Assembly: GCA_017404665.1 (NCBI GenBank)
Contig: JAFRBX010000006.1
Coordinates: forward strand, 1-48,627
Reading direction: 5' to 3'
Source: Ruminococcus sp.
Lineage (GTDB): Bacteria > Bacillota > Clostridia > Oscillospirales > Acutalibacteraceae
DNA: 48,627 nt
In this document: piece after piece, positions 14,958 to 23,942 of the stretch
Layout of the letters: the number at the start of each line of letters is the position of its first letter
How positions within the stretch are numbered: the first letter of the stretch is position 1
The notes under the pieces: model-generated
What the model was told of the DNA's origin: nothing
The model's input: the letters and a program-made list of their open reading frames with translations, nothing else
The model's database searches: none
Translations under genes and position numbers: made by a program

Positions 14958-17174
14958 ATGTTGAGAAAATGTTTATCGATGTTATTGGTGCTCATCGTGC
15001 TGATTGGTACTTTCAGTTCTTTTGTGTTATCAGTATCTGCCGAAGAAGTAGATATATCTGCTGTTGGCGCCGACGACTATCCGTATAGAGGCGGAGCTAT
15101 AGATGCTGTTGACCAATGGCAATTGTTTACGAGAGAGTGTACATCGTTCTGTGCGTGGAGATTGAATAACAATAACGGAGTTGCATTTACCAACTGGTAC
15201 GGTGGCGTACGATGGGGTAATGCAGGTAACTGGGGCTACGCAGCTCAAAGCATAGGGATCACCGTCGACATGAATCCCGCTCTGGGCTCAATTGCATGGT
15301 GGTCAGGCGGACATGTCGCATGGGTATCAGGTGTGAGCGGGGATAATGTGGATATTGAAGAGTATAACAATCCCGGTGGAAGCTATAATTATAACTCACG
15401 AACAATTAACAGATACAATGTTACAGGGTATATACATATTAAAGATTTAAATAAGCCTGCTAACGCGTGGATCAGTGCTTCACATAGGGCTCTGCCGATC
15501 GGCTGGGATATTACCTTTACTTTCGGGGCAGATAACGCCACTAATTATTGGATCGGTATTGACCAAAATGGCTCCCGCATTATCACAGAGGAAGTTTCAT
15601 CCGGCAAGAGCTATCATTTTACCGAGACAGGAAGTTACAGCGCCTATGTAACTGCAGGAAACTCTGCGGGCAGCATTGATTCCAATAGAGTAGAGTTTAC
15701 TGTTTATCAAGCCCGCAATATCGGAGAGAAGTTCACGGCGGCTATATTACACACGAAAAGCGGGGTCGCCGTGACGGTGGACGATAGCGATAATGTAGTT
15801 GTGAAGCAATACAAAGGCACAGATGATCAGTTGTGGATTTTTGAGAGAGAAGGAGCATACAAGCGTTATAAAATTACGAATGTAAAAACAGGTAAATGCT
15901 TAGATGTTTCCGGCGGCGGTACGGTCGACGATACCAATATTCAAGTTTGGAGGGATAACGGCGCGACCGCACAAAGATGGTATCTGCGCCCAAACGGCTC
16001 AGGATATTCACTAGCGCCCATGTGCGCGGCGCATGGCGGTATCGATATGGTAGGAGGCAATTCATCAGACGGCAATAATATCGCTATGTGGTATTGTGTC
16101 GAGGGCAATGGTAATCAAATATTCACTTTGCAGATGATCGATACTCCCACTCATACCAGCACCTTTAACGGTCACAAATATGAGTTGTACAATGTATCTG
16201 TCGCATGGAAAGAAGCATTCCAATTCTGTGAACAGCAGGGCGGTCATCTGGTGACGATAACATCTCAGGAAGAACAAAGCTTTATCAACAATATGCTTAC
16301 TCATGCGGCAAATAAAAGGGTATGGGCAGGAGCTGTGGATGTTTATACCGAAGGAAAGTGGCAATGGATAACCGGTGAATCGTTCAGTTATAAAAACTGG
16401 GGTTCCGGCGAGCCAAATAACTCAGGTGACGAAGACTATTTAATGTTGAGTAAGAGTGACGGAGCGTGGAACGATGTAGCAGACATCTTCAATAATACTG
16501 ATTACGGGTATTCCTTTATCTGTGAATACGACGATAGTATCGATCCGGCACGCGCTAAATTGGAAAAAACCTTCGATTATAACAATCATCGTTATGAAAT
16601 CTACTCGGGATCTTTAGACTGGTTGAGCGCAAAACAGTTCTGCGAGCAAAAGGGCGGTCATTTGGTAACGATCACAACAGCAGGTGAAAACAGTACGATT
16701 GTCAATAATGTAAAAGCCTTGAATCATGAAGCGTATTGGCTTGGTTTGACCGACGTGGAACACGAAAGTAAGTGGCACTGGATTACTGATGAAGTGTATT
16801 CTTATAAAAACTGGAACGATAATGAACCGAACAACAGCGGGGGAATAGAGGATTATGCTGTGTACGTTCTTGCAAGCGGAAAATGGAACGATTTATCCGG
16901 ACGGGCTGTATTAGATACCGATATCGGCTTCATCTGCGAATATGATGTTATTCCCATTCTCGGTGACGCGGACGGCGACGGGGCGGTAACATCGGTTGAC
17001 GTGACCGAAATCCAGCGCAGTATTGCGCATGTCAGTACCGGTATCGACAAGGTTGTACTGATGAACGCCGACGTGGACGGCAACGGCGCTTTGGAGATCA
17101 TCGACGCGACATATATCCAGCGATATCTGGCACAGATGAATGTGCCGTATGAGATTGGAAAAGCAAAAGGATAA
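14958..17174 (+). CDS. Secreted CHAP peptidase with ricin-like, two C-type lectin and dockerin domains
   Basis: A 738-residue exported protein. Order: signal peptide (1-28); CHAP cysteine amidase/peptidase domain (about 40-165) with candidate Cys61 in RECTSFCAW, His119 in GGHVAWV and an acidic/Asn residue in DIEEYNN; an Ig-like linker (about 170-250); a ricin-B-like trefoil (about 257-390) with QLWIFE, KCLDVSGG and QRWYLRP repeats; two C-type-lectin-like domains (about 400-525 and 537-662), each with GGHLVTIT, EPNNSG and a final FICEYD; and a type I dockerin (about 668-735) with two calcium loops, DADGDGAVTSVD and DVDGNGALEIID. It probably cuts peptidoglycan or peptides while docked on a cohesin-bearing surface complex. 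AAGGAGG precedes ATG 14958. Confidence 0.9.
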   Translation: MLRKCLSMLLVLIVLIGTFSSFVLSVSAEEVDISAVGADDYPYRGGAIDAVDQWQLFTRECTSFCAWRLNNNNGVAFTNWYGGVRWGNAGNWGYAAQSIGITVDMNPALGSIAWWSGGHVAWVSGVSGDNVDIEEYNNPGGSYNYNSRTINRYNVTGYIHIKDLNKPANAWISASHRALPIGWDITFTFGADNATNYWIGIDQNGSRIITEEVSSGKSYHFTETGSYSAYVTAGNSAGSIDSNRVEFTVYQARNIGEKFTAAILHTKSGVAVTVDDSDNVVVKQYKGTDDQLWIFEREGAYKRYKITNVKTGKCLDVSGGGTVDDTNIQVWRDNGATAQRWYLRPNGSGYSLAPMCAAHGGIDMVGGNSSDGNNIAMWYCVEGNGNQIFTLQMIDTPTHTSTFNGHKYELYNVSVAWKEAFQFCEQQGGHLVTITSQEEQSFINNMLTHAANKRVWAGAVDVYTEGKWQWITGESFSYKNWGSGEPNNSGDEDYLMLSKSDGAWNDVADIFNNTDYGYSFICEYDDSIDPARAKLEKTFDYNNHRYEIYSGSLDWLSAKQFCEQKGGHLVTITTAGENSTIVNNVKALNHEAYWLGLTDVEHESKWHWITDEVYSYKNWNDNEPNNSGGIEDYAVYVLASGKWNDLSGRAVLDTDIGFICEYDVIPILGDADGDGAVTSVDVTEIQRSIAHVSTGIDKVVLMNADVDGNGALEIIDATYIQRYLAQMNVPYEIGKAKG

Positions 17175-17178
17175 CATG

Positions 17179-17212
17179 AAAAAAAGCCCCGTGGTTCGTT
17201 TGAACCGCGGGG
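17179..17212 (-). terminator. Terminator of the mfd operon
   Basis: Read on the minus strand, CCCCGCGGTTC (17212-17202) pairs with GAACCACGGGG (17197-17187), with one wobble, then GCTTTTTTTC. It lies just beyond the mfd stop and just after the convergent dockerin gene. Confidence 0.75.
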
Positions 17213-17308
17213 TGTAGTTGTTGGTTTGGAAGAAATGCATCTAATCTTTGCGGGATTGGACGCGCGCGTCATTTCATGCAATGACAACGGGGATTTAAAG
17301 TGACCATT

Positions 17309-20300
17309 TTATGCTCCGAAAAGCGTTTTCAGCAGCTTCGGGGCAGTCTCTCCCTTTTGCAGGCGCACAGCGATATAGGGCTTGCCGCCGGCGCTGAGCA
17401 TCGCTCTGCCGGGGAGTCTGCCGATCAGCTCGGGAACCTCTCTGCGCCGGATGTCGCTCAGATACAGCAGCAGGGAACTGTCGTTCTGACGTATCTCATA
17501 GACGCCTAATGCGGCGGCGGCGCTGCGCACCAGCGCGATATCGATCAATCCCAGCACCGACGGCGGGACATCGCCGTAGCGGTCGAGCAGCTCGTCAATG
17601 ACGTCGCGCGCGTCCTCCTTGCTGCGGATATCGGCGATGCGGCGGTAGGCGTCGAGACGGTTACTGAGGCTTTCGATATAAGCTTCGGGGATGTGCGCTT
17701 CCACCCGAATATCGATCAGGCAGTCGTGCTCTTCGAGCGCTTCGGGCTGTTCGCCCTTTTCTTCGCGAACGGCGTCGCCGAGGAGCTTGATGTACATATC
17801 GTAGCCGACGTCCTCCATGTGTCCGTGCTGCTCCGCGCCGAGGATATTGCCCGCGCCGCGCAGCTCGAGGTCGCGCATGGCGATCTTGAAGCCGGAGCCG
17901 AACTCGGTGAACTCGCGGATAGCGGTCAGACGCTTCTGAGAGATCTCGGACAGCACCTTCGCGCCGTTGTAGGTGAAGTAGGCGTAGGCGCGGCGGGGAG
18001 ACCGCCCGACGCGTCCGCGGATCTGGTGGAGCTGAGAGAGACCGAAGCGGTCGGCGTTCTCGATGATCAGGGTGTTGGCGTTGGGCAGGTCGACGCCGGT
18101 CTCGATGATGGTCGTACACACGAGGACGTTCACCTCTTGGTTGAGCATCCTGCGCCATACGTCACTGAGCTCCTGCTCGCTCATTTTGCCGTGACCGACG
18201 GCGACGTTCGCCTCGGGGATCGCTTCGCTGATGCGGATCGCTTTCGCTTCGATGCCCTCGACGTTGTTGTAGAGGTAGAAAACCTGTCCGCCGCGCCGCA
18301 GCTCGCGCCGGATCGCTTCATGGAGGACGGCAGAGTCGTGCTCCAGCACGTAGGTCTGGACGGGATGGCGGTCGAGAGGCGCTTCTTCGATGACGCTCAT
18401 GTCGCGGATGCCGCTCATCGCCATGTTCAGCGTGCGGGGGATGGGCGTCGCCGAGAGGGTGAGGATATCGATGTTGTGGCGCATTTCCTTGAAATGCTCC
18501 TTCTGGACGACGCCGAAGCGCTGTTCCTCGTCGATGATCGCCAGCCCCAGATCGCGGAACTCCACGTCCTTCTGCACTAAGCGGTGGGTGCCGATGATCA
18601 TATCGATCTCGCCGCGCTTGAGCTTTTCGAGAATTTCCTTTTGCTGGGCGGGGGAGCGGAAGCGGGATAATAATTCCACGCGGATGGGATAGCCGTCAAA
18701 GCGGCTGAGCACCGTCTGGTAATGCTGCCACGCGAGGATGGTAGTGGGGCACAGCAGCGCGCACTGCTTACTGTCGGAAACGCATTTGAACGCGGCGCGC
18801 AGCGCGACCTCGGTCTTGCCGAAGCCGACGTCCCCGCAGAGAAGACGATCCATCGGGACGGCGCGCTCCATGTCGTGCTTGATTTCGTCGGTACAGCGCA
18901 GCTGATCCTCGGTCTCCTCATAGGGAAAACCGGCTTCAAAGTCATGCTGCCATTCATTGTCGCCGGAGAAGGCGTGTCCCTGCGCCTGCATGCGCTTGGA
19001 GTAAAGCTCGATCAGCTCCTTTGCCATCTCCTTTGCCGCTGCTTTGACACGACGCTTGGTGTTGACCCATTCCTTGGAGCCGAGACGGTTCAGCTTGACA
19101 TGGCTGTTTTCCTTGGGTCCGATGTATTTCGCCACCAAATCGAGCTGGGTCACGGGTACATAAAGATTGTCGCCCTTGGCGTACTCGATCATGATGTAGT
19201 CCTTTAAGCAGCCCTGTACATCCATTTTGCGGATGCCGCGGTAAACGCCGATGCCGTGGATGGAATGTACCACGTACTCGCCGACGGACAGTTCGCTGAG
19301 GTTGTAGACCGCTTTGCCGTCTTTTACGGCACGGCGGCGTTTCTTTTTGTAGGAGGTGCTGACCGCCGCGAGAGTATAGAGGACGAAATTTTGCTCGGGA
19401 TATTCGACGCCGGCGCTGAGCATGCCGGGCATCACATAGACAAAGCCGCGTTCGGCTGTGTCAAGCGATTCGGTATAGCGGGCGTTCACGCCCTTTTCAT
19501 TGAGCAGGGAACAGAGGTTTTCTGCGCCCTTTTCGGTGCCCGCGAGGATGACGACCGCCATGCTGCCGTAGCCGATGTCCTCTAAATCCTCGATCAACGC
19601 CGTGCTCTGTCCCGACCACGGGGAGGTTTGGCGGGCGTTGAAGGTGACTGCGGCGGAAAGCTCCGTGTTGTAGGAGGAATGGGAAAAGGTGTCGAGGAAA
19701 ACCGCCGGACGTTCCAGAAGCAGATTCATGCTTTGCGTGAAGTCGAGCGCATAGGTCTCGAAGCCGCGGCAGAGCACGCCGTCCTCGAACAGCGCTTTCA
19801 GCTCTTCTTTTTCATGGAACTCCATCGAGCGGTCGCGTTCCTTGACGTTTTTATATTCGGAGATAAAGACGATCTCGTTGTCATCGAAGTAATCGAACAG
19901 TGTCGCGGGCTTGTCATAGACAAGGGAGATGAACTTGTCATAGGTCGCGAAGGAGAGTCCCGCGCGCAGCATATCCGCTTCCTTTTGCAGGCGCTCCTTG
20001 GCTTTTTGGCTGCCTTCGCTGCGCAGATAGGAGGCTTTCTTGCCGATCTTGTCCGCGAGCGCGGTCTTATCCGCGATCAGGATCTCTCCCGATGGGGTGA
20101 GGGCGATCTCTTCGCAGTAATCGGTGCGGCGCTGGCTCTCGACGTCAAAATAGTTAATGGTGTCGATCTGATCGCCCCACAGCTCGATGCGCACGGGGGC
20201 ATCGCTGTCGGGCATGAACAGGTCGATGATGCCGCCGCGCACGGAGAACTGACCGCTGCCCTCGACGTTGTCGCAGCGCTCATACCCAAGCAGCATTAGC

Positions 20301-20758
20301 GTCTTTTCGAATTCCGCCATGTCGATCTCGACGTCCGGCTTCAAGGTGCGGGTGACGGAACGCAGGATATCCGCGGGGATGGTGTATTGTGCCGCTGCAT
20401 CTAAGGTAGCGATCACGACGTCATAATCGCCGGACAGCATGCGGCTGAGTACATTCAGACGCTGATGCTCGTATTCGTGCGACTTGACCTGTGAAGGGAT
20501 GTAGATGAAATCCTTTTTCGGGTAGACCAGCGCGCGGAGACCCATTGTGGATAGGTCGTTGCACAGCACCTGCGCTTCCTGCTCGTTTTGGGCAACACAA
20601 AAGGCTCTGACGGAGCGTTCCCGGCAGAGCGACGTGATGATATTGGCTTTGTGGACGCCCGACACGCCGATGGCGGCGGCGCGGGAGCCTTTTCGGATGG
20701 CGTCGTCCAGCGCTTGGTACTGTTTGGTGCGCCGGATGACTTGGTCTAAAAATGTCAT
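17309..20758 (-). CDS. mfd: Transcription-repair coupling factor Mfd
   Basis: Mfd removes RNA polymerase stalled at DNA damage and recruits UvrA. The product has about 1149 residues, normal for the family. It shows the UvrB-like N-terminal module (GVSGVHKANIITSL; GQFSVRGGIIDLFMPDSDAPVRIELWGDQID), the RNA-polymerase-interacting CarD/RID-like domain (GEYVVHSIHGIGVYRGI ... YAKGDNLYVPVTQLD), and the superfamily-2 translocase with Walker A LLCGDVGFGKTEV, motif II DEEQRFGV and motif VI-like HQIRGRVGRS, then the C-terminal TRCF domain. I start at ATG 20756-20758. A longer frame would add 32 residues encoded by a repeat element. It is last in the minus-strand glmU-prs-pth-mfd cluster. Confidence 0.96.
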   Translation of the reverse strand: MTFLDQVIRRTKQYQALDDAIRKGSRAAAIGVSGVHKANIITSLCRERSVRAFCVAQNEQEAQVLCNDLSTMGLRALVYPKKDFIYIPSQVKSHEYEHQRLNVLSRMLSGDYDVVIATLDAAAQYTIPADILRSVTRTLKPDVEIDMAEFEKTLMLLGYERCDNVEGSGQFSVRGGIIDLFMPDSDAPVRIELWGDQIDTINYFDVESQRRTDYCEEIALTPSGEILIADKTALADKIGKKASYLRSEGSQKAKERLQKEADMLRAGLSFATYDKFISLVYDKPATLFDYFDDNEIVFISEYKNVKERDRSMEFHEKEELKALFEDGVLCRGFETYALDFTQSMNLLLERPAVFLDTFSHSSYNTELSAAVTFNARQTSPWSGQSTALIEDLEDIGYGSMAVVILAGTEKGAENLCSLLNEKGVNARYTESLDTAERGFVYVMPGMLSAGVEYPEQNFVLYTLAAVSTSYKKKRRRAVKDGKAVYNLSELSVGEYVVHSIHGIGVYRGIRKMDVQGCLKDYIMIEYAKGDNLYVPVTQLDLVAKYIGPKENSHVKLNRLGSKEWVNTKRRVKAAAKEMAKELIELYSKRMQAQGHAFSGDNEWQHDFEAGFPYEETEDQLRCTDEIKHDMERAVPMDRLLCGDVGFGKTEVALRAAFKCVSDSKQCALLCPTTILAWQHYQTVLSRFDGYPIRVELLSRFRSPAQQKEILEKLKRGEIDMIIGTHRLVQKDVEFRDLGLAIIDEEQRFGVVQKEHFKEMRHNIDILTLSATPIPRTLNMAMSGIRDMSVIEEAPLDRHPVQTYVLEHDSAVLHEAIRRELRRGGQVFYLYNNVEGIEAKAIRISEAIPEANVAVGHGKMSEQELSDVWRRMLNQEVNVLVCTTIIETGVDLPNANTLIIENADRFGLSQLHQIRGRVGRSPRRAYAYFTYNGAKVLSEISQKRLTAIREFTEFGSGFKIAMRDLELRGAGNILGAEQHGHMEDVGYDMYIKLLGDAVREEKGEQPEALEEHDCLIDIRVEAHIPEAYIESLSNRLDAYRRIADIRSKEDARDVIDELLDRYGDVPPSVLGLIDIALVRSAAAALGVYEIRQNDSSLLLYLSDIRRREVPELIGRLPGRAMLSAGGKPYIAVRLQKGETAPKLLKTLFGA

Positions 20759-20767
20759 AGCAGTTTT

Positions 20768-20889
20768 GAGATAACGGATAACAGATAACAGTTGAGGGAA
20801 ACGCTTCGCGTTTTGGATTCCTAAATAGAATTGATCGAGCAAAGCGAGAAACATTCACTGTTCTCTGTTATCTTTTCTCTGTTATCTTT
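20768..20889. repeat. Intergenic element with GATAACAGA-type inverted ends, copy 1
   Basis: The left end (20768-20792) carries tandem GATAACGGATAACAGATAACAG; the right end (from about 20855) carries ACTGTTCTCTGTTATC and CTCTGTTATCTTTC, which is the same unit inverted. Small palindromes such as CGCTTCGCG lie between. It fills the pth-mfd gap. A second copy is at 22752-22880. Confidence 0.6.
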
Positions 20890-20891
20890 CA

Positions 20892-21491
20892 TCAATTGTA
20901 CAGATTCATTGCTTTATCAATATCATTTGCGATGATCAACTCGACCGCCCCCATGACGTCAGGCAGACGTTCCGCGATCAGCTTCTGATCCTTTTCGGTA
21001 AAGCGGCTGAGCACCCAGTCCTTGAGGTCATAGTCGGGATGCGGCTTTTTGCCGATGCCGATCTTGACGCGCGGGAACTCGTCGGAGCCGCTCAGGTAGA
21101 TGATATTCTGCAGCCCCTTCTGACCGCCGTCCGAGCCCTTGCGGCGGATACGGATCACGCCGACGTCAAGGGAAATATCATCTGAAAGTATAACAACATG
21201 TTGGGGCGGAATTTTGTAGAAATTCATCGCCTCGGTGACTGCCTGTCCGCTGAGGTTCATGTAGGTGGACGGCTTCATCAAAAGACAGCGCTTGCCGCTG
21301 ATCACAGCTTCGCCTACGGCGGATTTGAATTTGATTCCGTTGACTTTGACGCCCAGCTTTTCGGCGATATAGTCAATAGCGATGAAGCCCGCATTGTGGC
21401 GGGTATTTTCATACTGTCTGCCGGGATTGCCCAGACCGACGATGATATATTCTATGCTGCTGTTGGTATATTCTTTCTTTTTGAAAAACAT
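20892..21491 (-). CDS. pth: Peptidyl-tRNA hydrolase
   Basis: Releases tRNA from stalled or aborted peptidyl-tRNA. The 199-residue protein shows IIVGLGNPGRQYENTRHNAGF with the catalytic His (about residue 32), KPSTYMNLSGQAV, the SDDISLDVG loop carrying the second catalytic Asp, GSDGGQKGLQNII, and PRVKIGIGKKP. All are hallmarks of bacterial Pth. ATG 21491 is chosen because TTGGAG lies six bases upstream. The short KKKEYTNSS leader before the conserved core is a little longer than usual. It lies between prs and mfd on the minus strand, the conserved Bacillota order (spoVC position). Confidence 0.95.
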   Translation of the reverse strand: MFFKKKEYTNSSIEYIIVGLGNPGRQYENTRHNAGFIAIDYIAEKLGVKVNGIKFKSAVGEAVISGKRCLLMKPSTYMNLSGQAVTEAMNFYKIPPQHVVILSDDISLDVGVIRIRRKGSDGGQKGLQNIIYLSGSDEFPRVKIGIGKKPHPDYDLKDWVLSRFTEKDQKLIAERLPDVMGAVELIIANDIDKAMNLYN

Positions 21492-21556
21492 ATTTACTCC
21501 AAAGAAAGGGAGCGGCAAAGGCTCCCTTTCAAAATCGTTTATTTCAGCGTGTTCTT

Positions 21557-21693
21557 GCCTCCCTTTCCTAAGGGAGGTGCCGCGAAGCGGCGGAGGGTTG
21601 TTGTTCGTATTGGATTTTTACATTGAAAAACAAAAGAATGTGTTTTTCAACCCTCAGTCAGCTGCGCTGACAGCTCCCTTAGGAAAGGGAGCC
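21557..21693. repeat. Inverted pair of 45-bp double-hairpin repeats
   Basis: The left arm (21557-21600) has CTCCCTTTCCTAAGGGAG, a CCGCGAAGCGG hairpin and GAGGGTTG. The right arm (21648-21693), inverted, has the same first hairpin and GAGGGTTG end but a different second hairpin, GTCAGCGCAGCTGAC. About 50 bp separate the arms. They fill the prs-pth gap. The pattern is familiar to me from Oscillospiraceae intergenic regions, but I cannot search for it. Confidence 0.7.
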
Positions 21694-21720
21694 TTGAAAG
21701 ACTCGCTGCATCGTTTGAAA

Positions 21721-22680
21721 TCAGACAAACATGGGTGATACCGGCTTGTCCTCGTAGATCCTCTCGATCGCTTCGGCAAACAGCGGAGCGGTGGAGAGCA
21801 CGGTGAACTTGTCGAGCATCTTATCCTCGGGGATCGGCACGGTATCCAGCAGGATGCATTCCTTGATGGCGCTGTCGCGGATGCGGTCGATCGCGGGACC
21901 GGAGAGCACCGCGTGAGAAGCGCAGGCGAAAACCTCAGTGGCGCCGCCCTTTTCGACAATAGCGTTCGCGGCGTTGCACAGGGTGCCGGCAGTGTCGATC
22001 ATATCGTCGACGAGGATGCACTTCTTGCCTCTGACTTCGCCGATGATGTTCATGACCTCAGATACGTTGGCGCGCTGTCTGCGCTTGTCGATGATGGCGA
22101 TGGGGCAGCCGATCTTCGCGGCAAAGTTGCGGGCTCTGGTGACGGAGCCGAGATCGGGAGATACGACGACGAATTCTTCCTCGTGACCCTCAACCTTTTT
22201 CTTCATATGCTTGGCGAGCATCGGAGCGCCGACAAGGTGATCGACGGGAATATTGAAGAAGCCCTGGATCTGCGCCGCGTGAAGGTCCATGGTCAGCAGA
22301 CGGTCAGCGCCCGCGGTGGTGATCAGGTCGGCGACCAGCTTGGACGAGATCGGATCACGCGCCTTTGCCTTACGATCCTGACGCGCGTAGCCGAAGTACG
22401 GAACAACAGCGGTGATGGAGGAAGCCGAAGCTCTCTTCATCGCGTCGATCATTATCAGAAGCTCCATGAGGTTGTCGTTGACCGGTGAGCAGGTCGACTG
22501 AACGATAAAGCAGTCGGAACCGCGGACGGATTCATGCAGAGATACCGCTATCTCGCCGTCCGAGAAGGTGGCGCAGTCGCTCTTGCCGAGCGGGATGCCT
22601 AAGCAGTCCGCGATGCCGTGAGCAACAGCCTTGTTGGAGTTGAGTGTGAAAATCTTGATGTCCTTACCGTGTGAATTCAT
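21721..22680 (-). CDS. prs: Ribose-phosphate pyrophosphokinase
   Basis: Makes PRPP from ribose 5-phosphate and ATP for nucleotide, histidine and tryptophan synthesis. The 319-residue protein has the family length and motifs: [12 protein letters not shown] (ATP site), [13 protein letters not shown] (PRPP synthetase signature), [15 protein letters not shown], and the PRPP-binding loop [20 protein letters not shown] Shine-Dalgarno-like stretch precedes the ATG at 22680. Second gene of the glmU-prs-pth-mfd cluster. Confidence 0.96.
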   Translation of the reverse strand: MNSHGKDIKIFTLNSNKAVAHGIADCLGIPLGKSDCATFSDGEIAVSLHESVRGSDCFIVQSTCSPVNDNLMELLIMIDAMKRASASSITAVVPYFGYARQDRKAKARDPISSKLVADLITTAGADRLLTMDLHAAQIQGFFNIPVDHLVGAPMLAKHMKKKVEGHEEEFVVVSPDLGSVTRARNFAAKIGCPIAIIDKRRQRANVSEVMNIIGEVRGKKCILVDDMIDTAGTLCNAANAIVEKGGATEVFACASHAVLSGPAIDRIRDSAIKECILLDTVPIPEDKMLDKFTVLSTAPLFAEAIERIYEDKPVSPMFV

Positions 22681-22751
22681 TATGTGTCCCCCTAATAAAT
22701 GAATTTTTGTTTAATAGTTTATATTAACCTTGCGGTTTGGATGCTCTATCA

Positions 22752-22880
22752 GAGAATAGATAAAAGAGAATAGAGAACAGTTTTGGGAGGGATCCGCCCT
22801 CACCTGATCAATAATAAACACAAATCGGGTGCGGGCAGCGCCCGCCATTCACTATTATCTGTTATCTATTATCTGTAATC
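22752..22880. repeat. Intergenic element with GATAACAGA-type inverted ends, copy 2
   Basis: The left end has GAGAATAGATAAAAGAGAATAG and AGAACAGT; the right end has ACTATTATCTGTTATC and TATTATCTGTAATC, the inverted form. Between them are GC-rich palindromes (GGCAGCGCCCGCC; GGGATCCGCCC). The right end runs into the glmU-like reading frame and supplies its last codons and stop. Confidence 0.6.
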
Positions 22881-23617
22881 TTGTTCTTGGCGATCTCATT
22901 CAATTCCGCCAGCTGCTGCGGATCGTTCGCGCCGAGGACGGTATCGGGTGAAGCGGCGGTGAACGCGCCGACCTTTTTGCCGTTCTGCAGGAGCAGATAC
23001 AGCGCGTCGGGTAAATAATATTCTTTTGCAGAATTATTCGCTTTGATGTCATCGAGAACGCTCAGCAGATCCACAGTATCGAACCAGTAGCCGCCGGAGT
23101 TGACCTCTTTGATCGCAAGGGTCTCTTCATCGGCGTCCTTCTGTTCCACGATGGTTTTCAGCATACCGTCCGGATTGCGGACGATCCTGCCGTAGCCGGT
23201 CGGATCATCGAGCATCGCGGAAATCACGGTTGCGGAAGCGCCGCTTTCGTTGTGATCGTTATACGCGTCGGCGATGGTCTGAGTATCCATAAACGGCGCG
23301 TCGCCGCAAAGGATGACCACATCGCCGCCGTTTTTCTTCAGAAAATCCTTCGCCATCATCACGGCGTGACCGGTGCCGAGCCTTTCGCTCTGGAGCACAT
23401 GGCTGACTTCAAAGGGAAGGGCGTCAAGATACGCCTCGGTAATCTCGGTCTTGAAGCCCGTGACGACGCAGATATTATCGATTCCCGCGTTCTTGACGGC
23501 ATCGATGACCCATCTGAGCATCGGCTTGCCCAGCACCTCGTTCATCGGCTTGGGCAGATCGGATTTCATTCGTTTTCCCTCGCCGCCGGCGAGGATCACG
23601 GCTGATTTGTTGTTCAT
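22862..23617 (-). CDS. GlmU-like pyrophosphorylase, single domain
   Basis: A nucleotidyltransferase of 251 residues with the sugar-nucleotide signature AVILAGGEGKRMKSDLPKPM, GTGHAVM, LCGDAPF and EVNSGGYWF. These match the uridylyltransferase half of GlmU, which makes UDP-GlcNAc from GlcNAc-1-phosphate and UTP. Full GlmU has about 450 residues with a C-terminal left-handed beta-helix acetyltransferase; that half is absent here. The gene heads the cluster where Bacillota carry glmU (gcaD). The final residues (KNKITDNR) come from a repeat element, so the C-terminus may have been clipped or extended by it. Glucosamine-1-phosphate acetylation would need another enzyme. Confidence 0.85.
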   Translation of the reverse strand: MNNKSAVILAGGEGKRMKSDLPKPMNEVLGKPMLRWVIDAVKNAGIDNICVVTGFKTEITEAYLDALPFEVSHVLQSERLGTGHAVMMAKDFLKKNGGDVVILCGDAPFMDTQTIADAYNDHNESGASATVISAMLDDPTGYGRIVRNPDGMLKTIVEQKDADEETLAIKEVNSGGYWFDTVDLLSVLDDIKANNSAKEYYLPDALYLLLQNGKKVGAFTAASPDTVLGANDPQQLAELNEIAKNKITDNR

Positions 23618-23639
23618 ATGATTGCTACCTCGTTATCAG

Positions 23640-23744
23640 GTCATTCCGAGGAGGGTCAAAGACCTGACGTGGGAATCCCCTGCCTGTTGCAACCGGTCGA
23701 AATGACAAGGGGATTGCCACAGCCCTAAAGGGCTTCGCAATGAC
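23640..23744. repeat. Inverted pair of TCATT...AATCCCC hairpin repeats
   Basis: Arm 1 (23640-23680) runs GTCATTCCGAG, hairpin GGTCAAAGACC, GTGGGAATCCCC. Arm 2 (23709-23744), inverted, runs GTCATTGCGAA, hairpin GCCCTTTAGGGC, GTGGCAATCCCC. The ends are shared while the inner stem differs but still pairs. It lies in the 408-base gap before ppdK, between the divergent glmU-like and ppdK genes. Confidence 0.65.
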
Positions 23745-23942
23745 GATTCTTTATTTTAACGCCATTTAAGGGCGCTCTCGTAGATACTACTATTATCGCA
23801 TATAATCAGGAAATTTCAAGAACTAATTACAAAAATATGACAATTTTAACATTTTACACAATATCCACAAAATATGCGCTTGACTTTTGTGCCCCTTTTT
23901 TCTATCTTTTTTCTCTTTTGTATAGTATTTTTTCCCAGCTTT

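Noticed and set aside
17693-20299. Several plus-strand frames of 100-295 codons opposite mfd
   Set aside because: All lie within the mfd gene, whose domains and motifs are unambiguous.
20759-20854. N-terminal extension of mfd by 32 codons
   Set aside because: These codons fall in a repeat element with inverted GATAACAGA ends, and the protein family begins near the later ATG.
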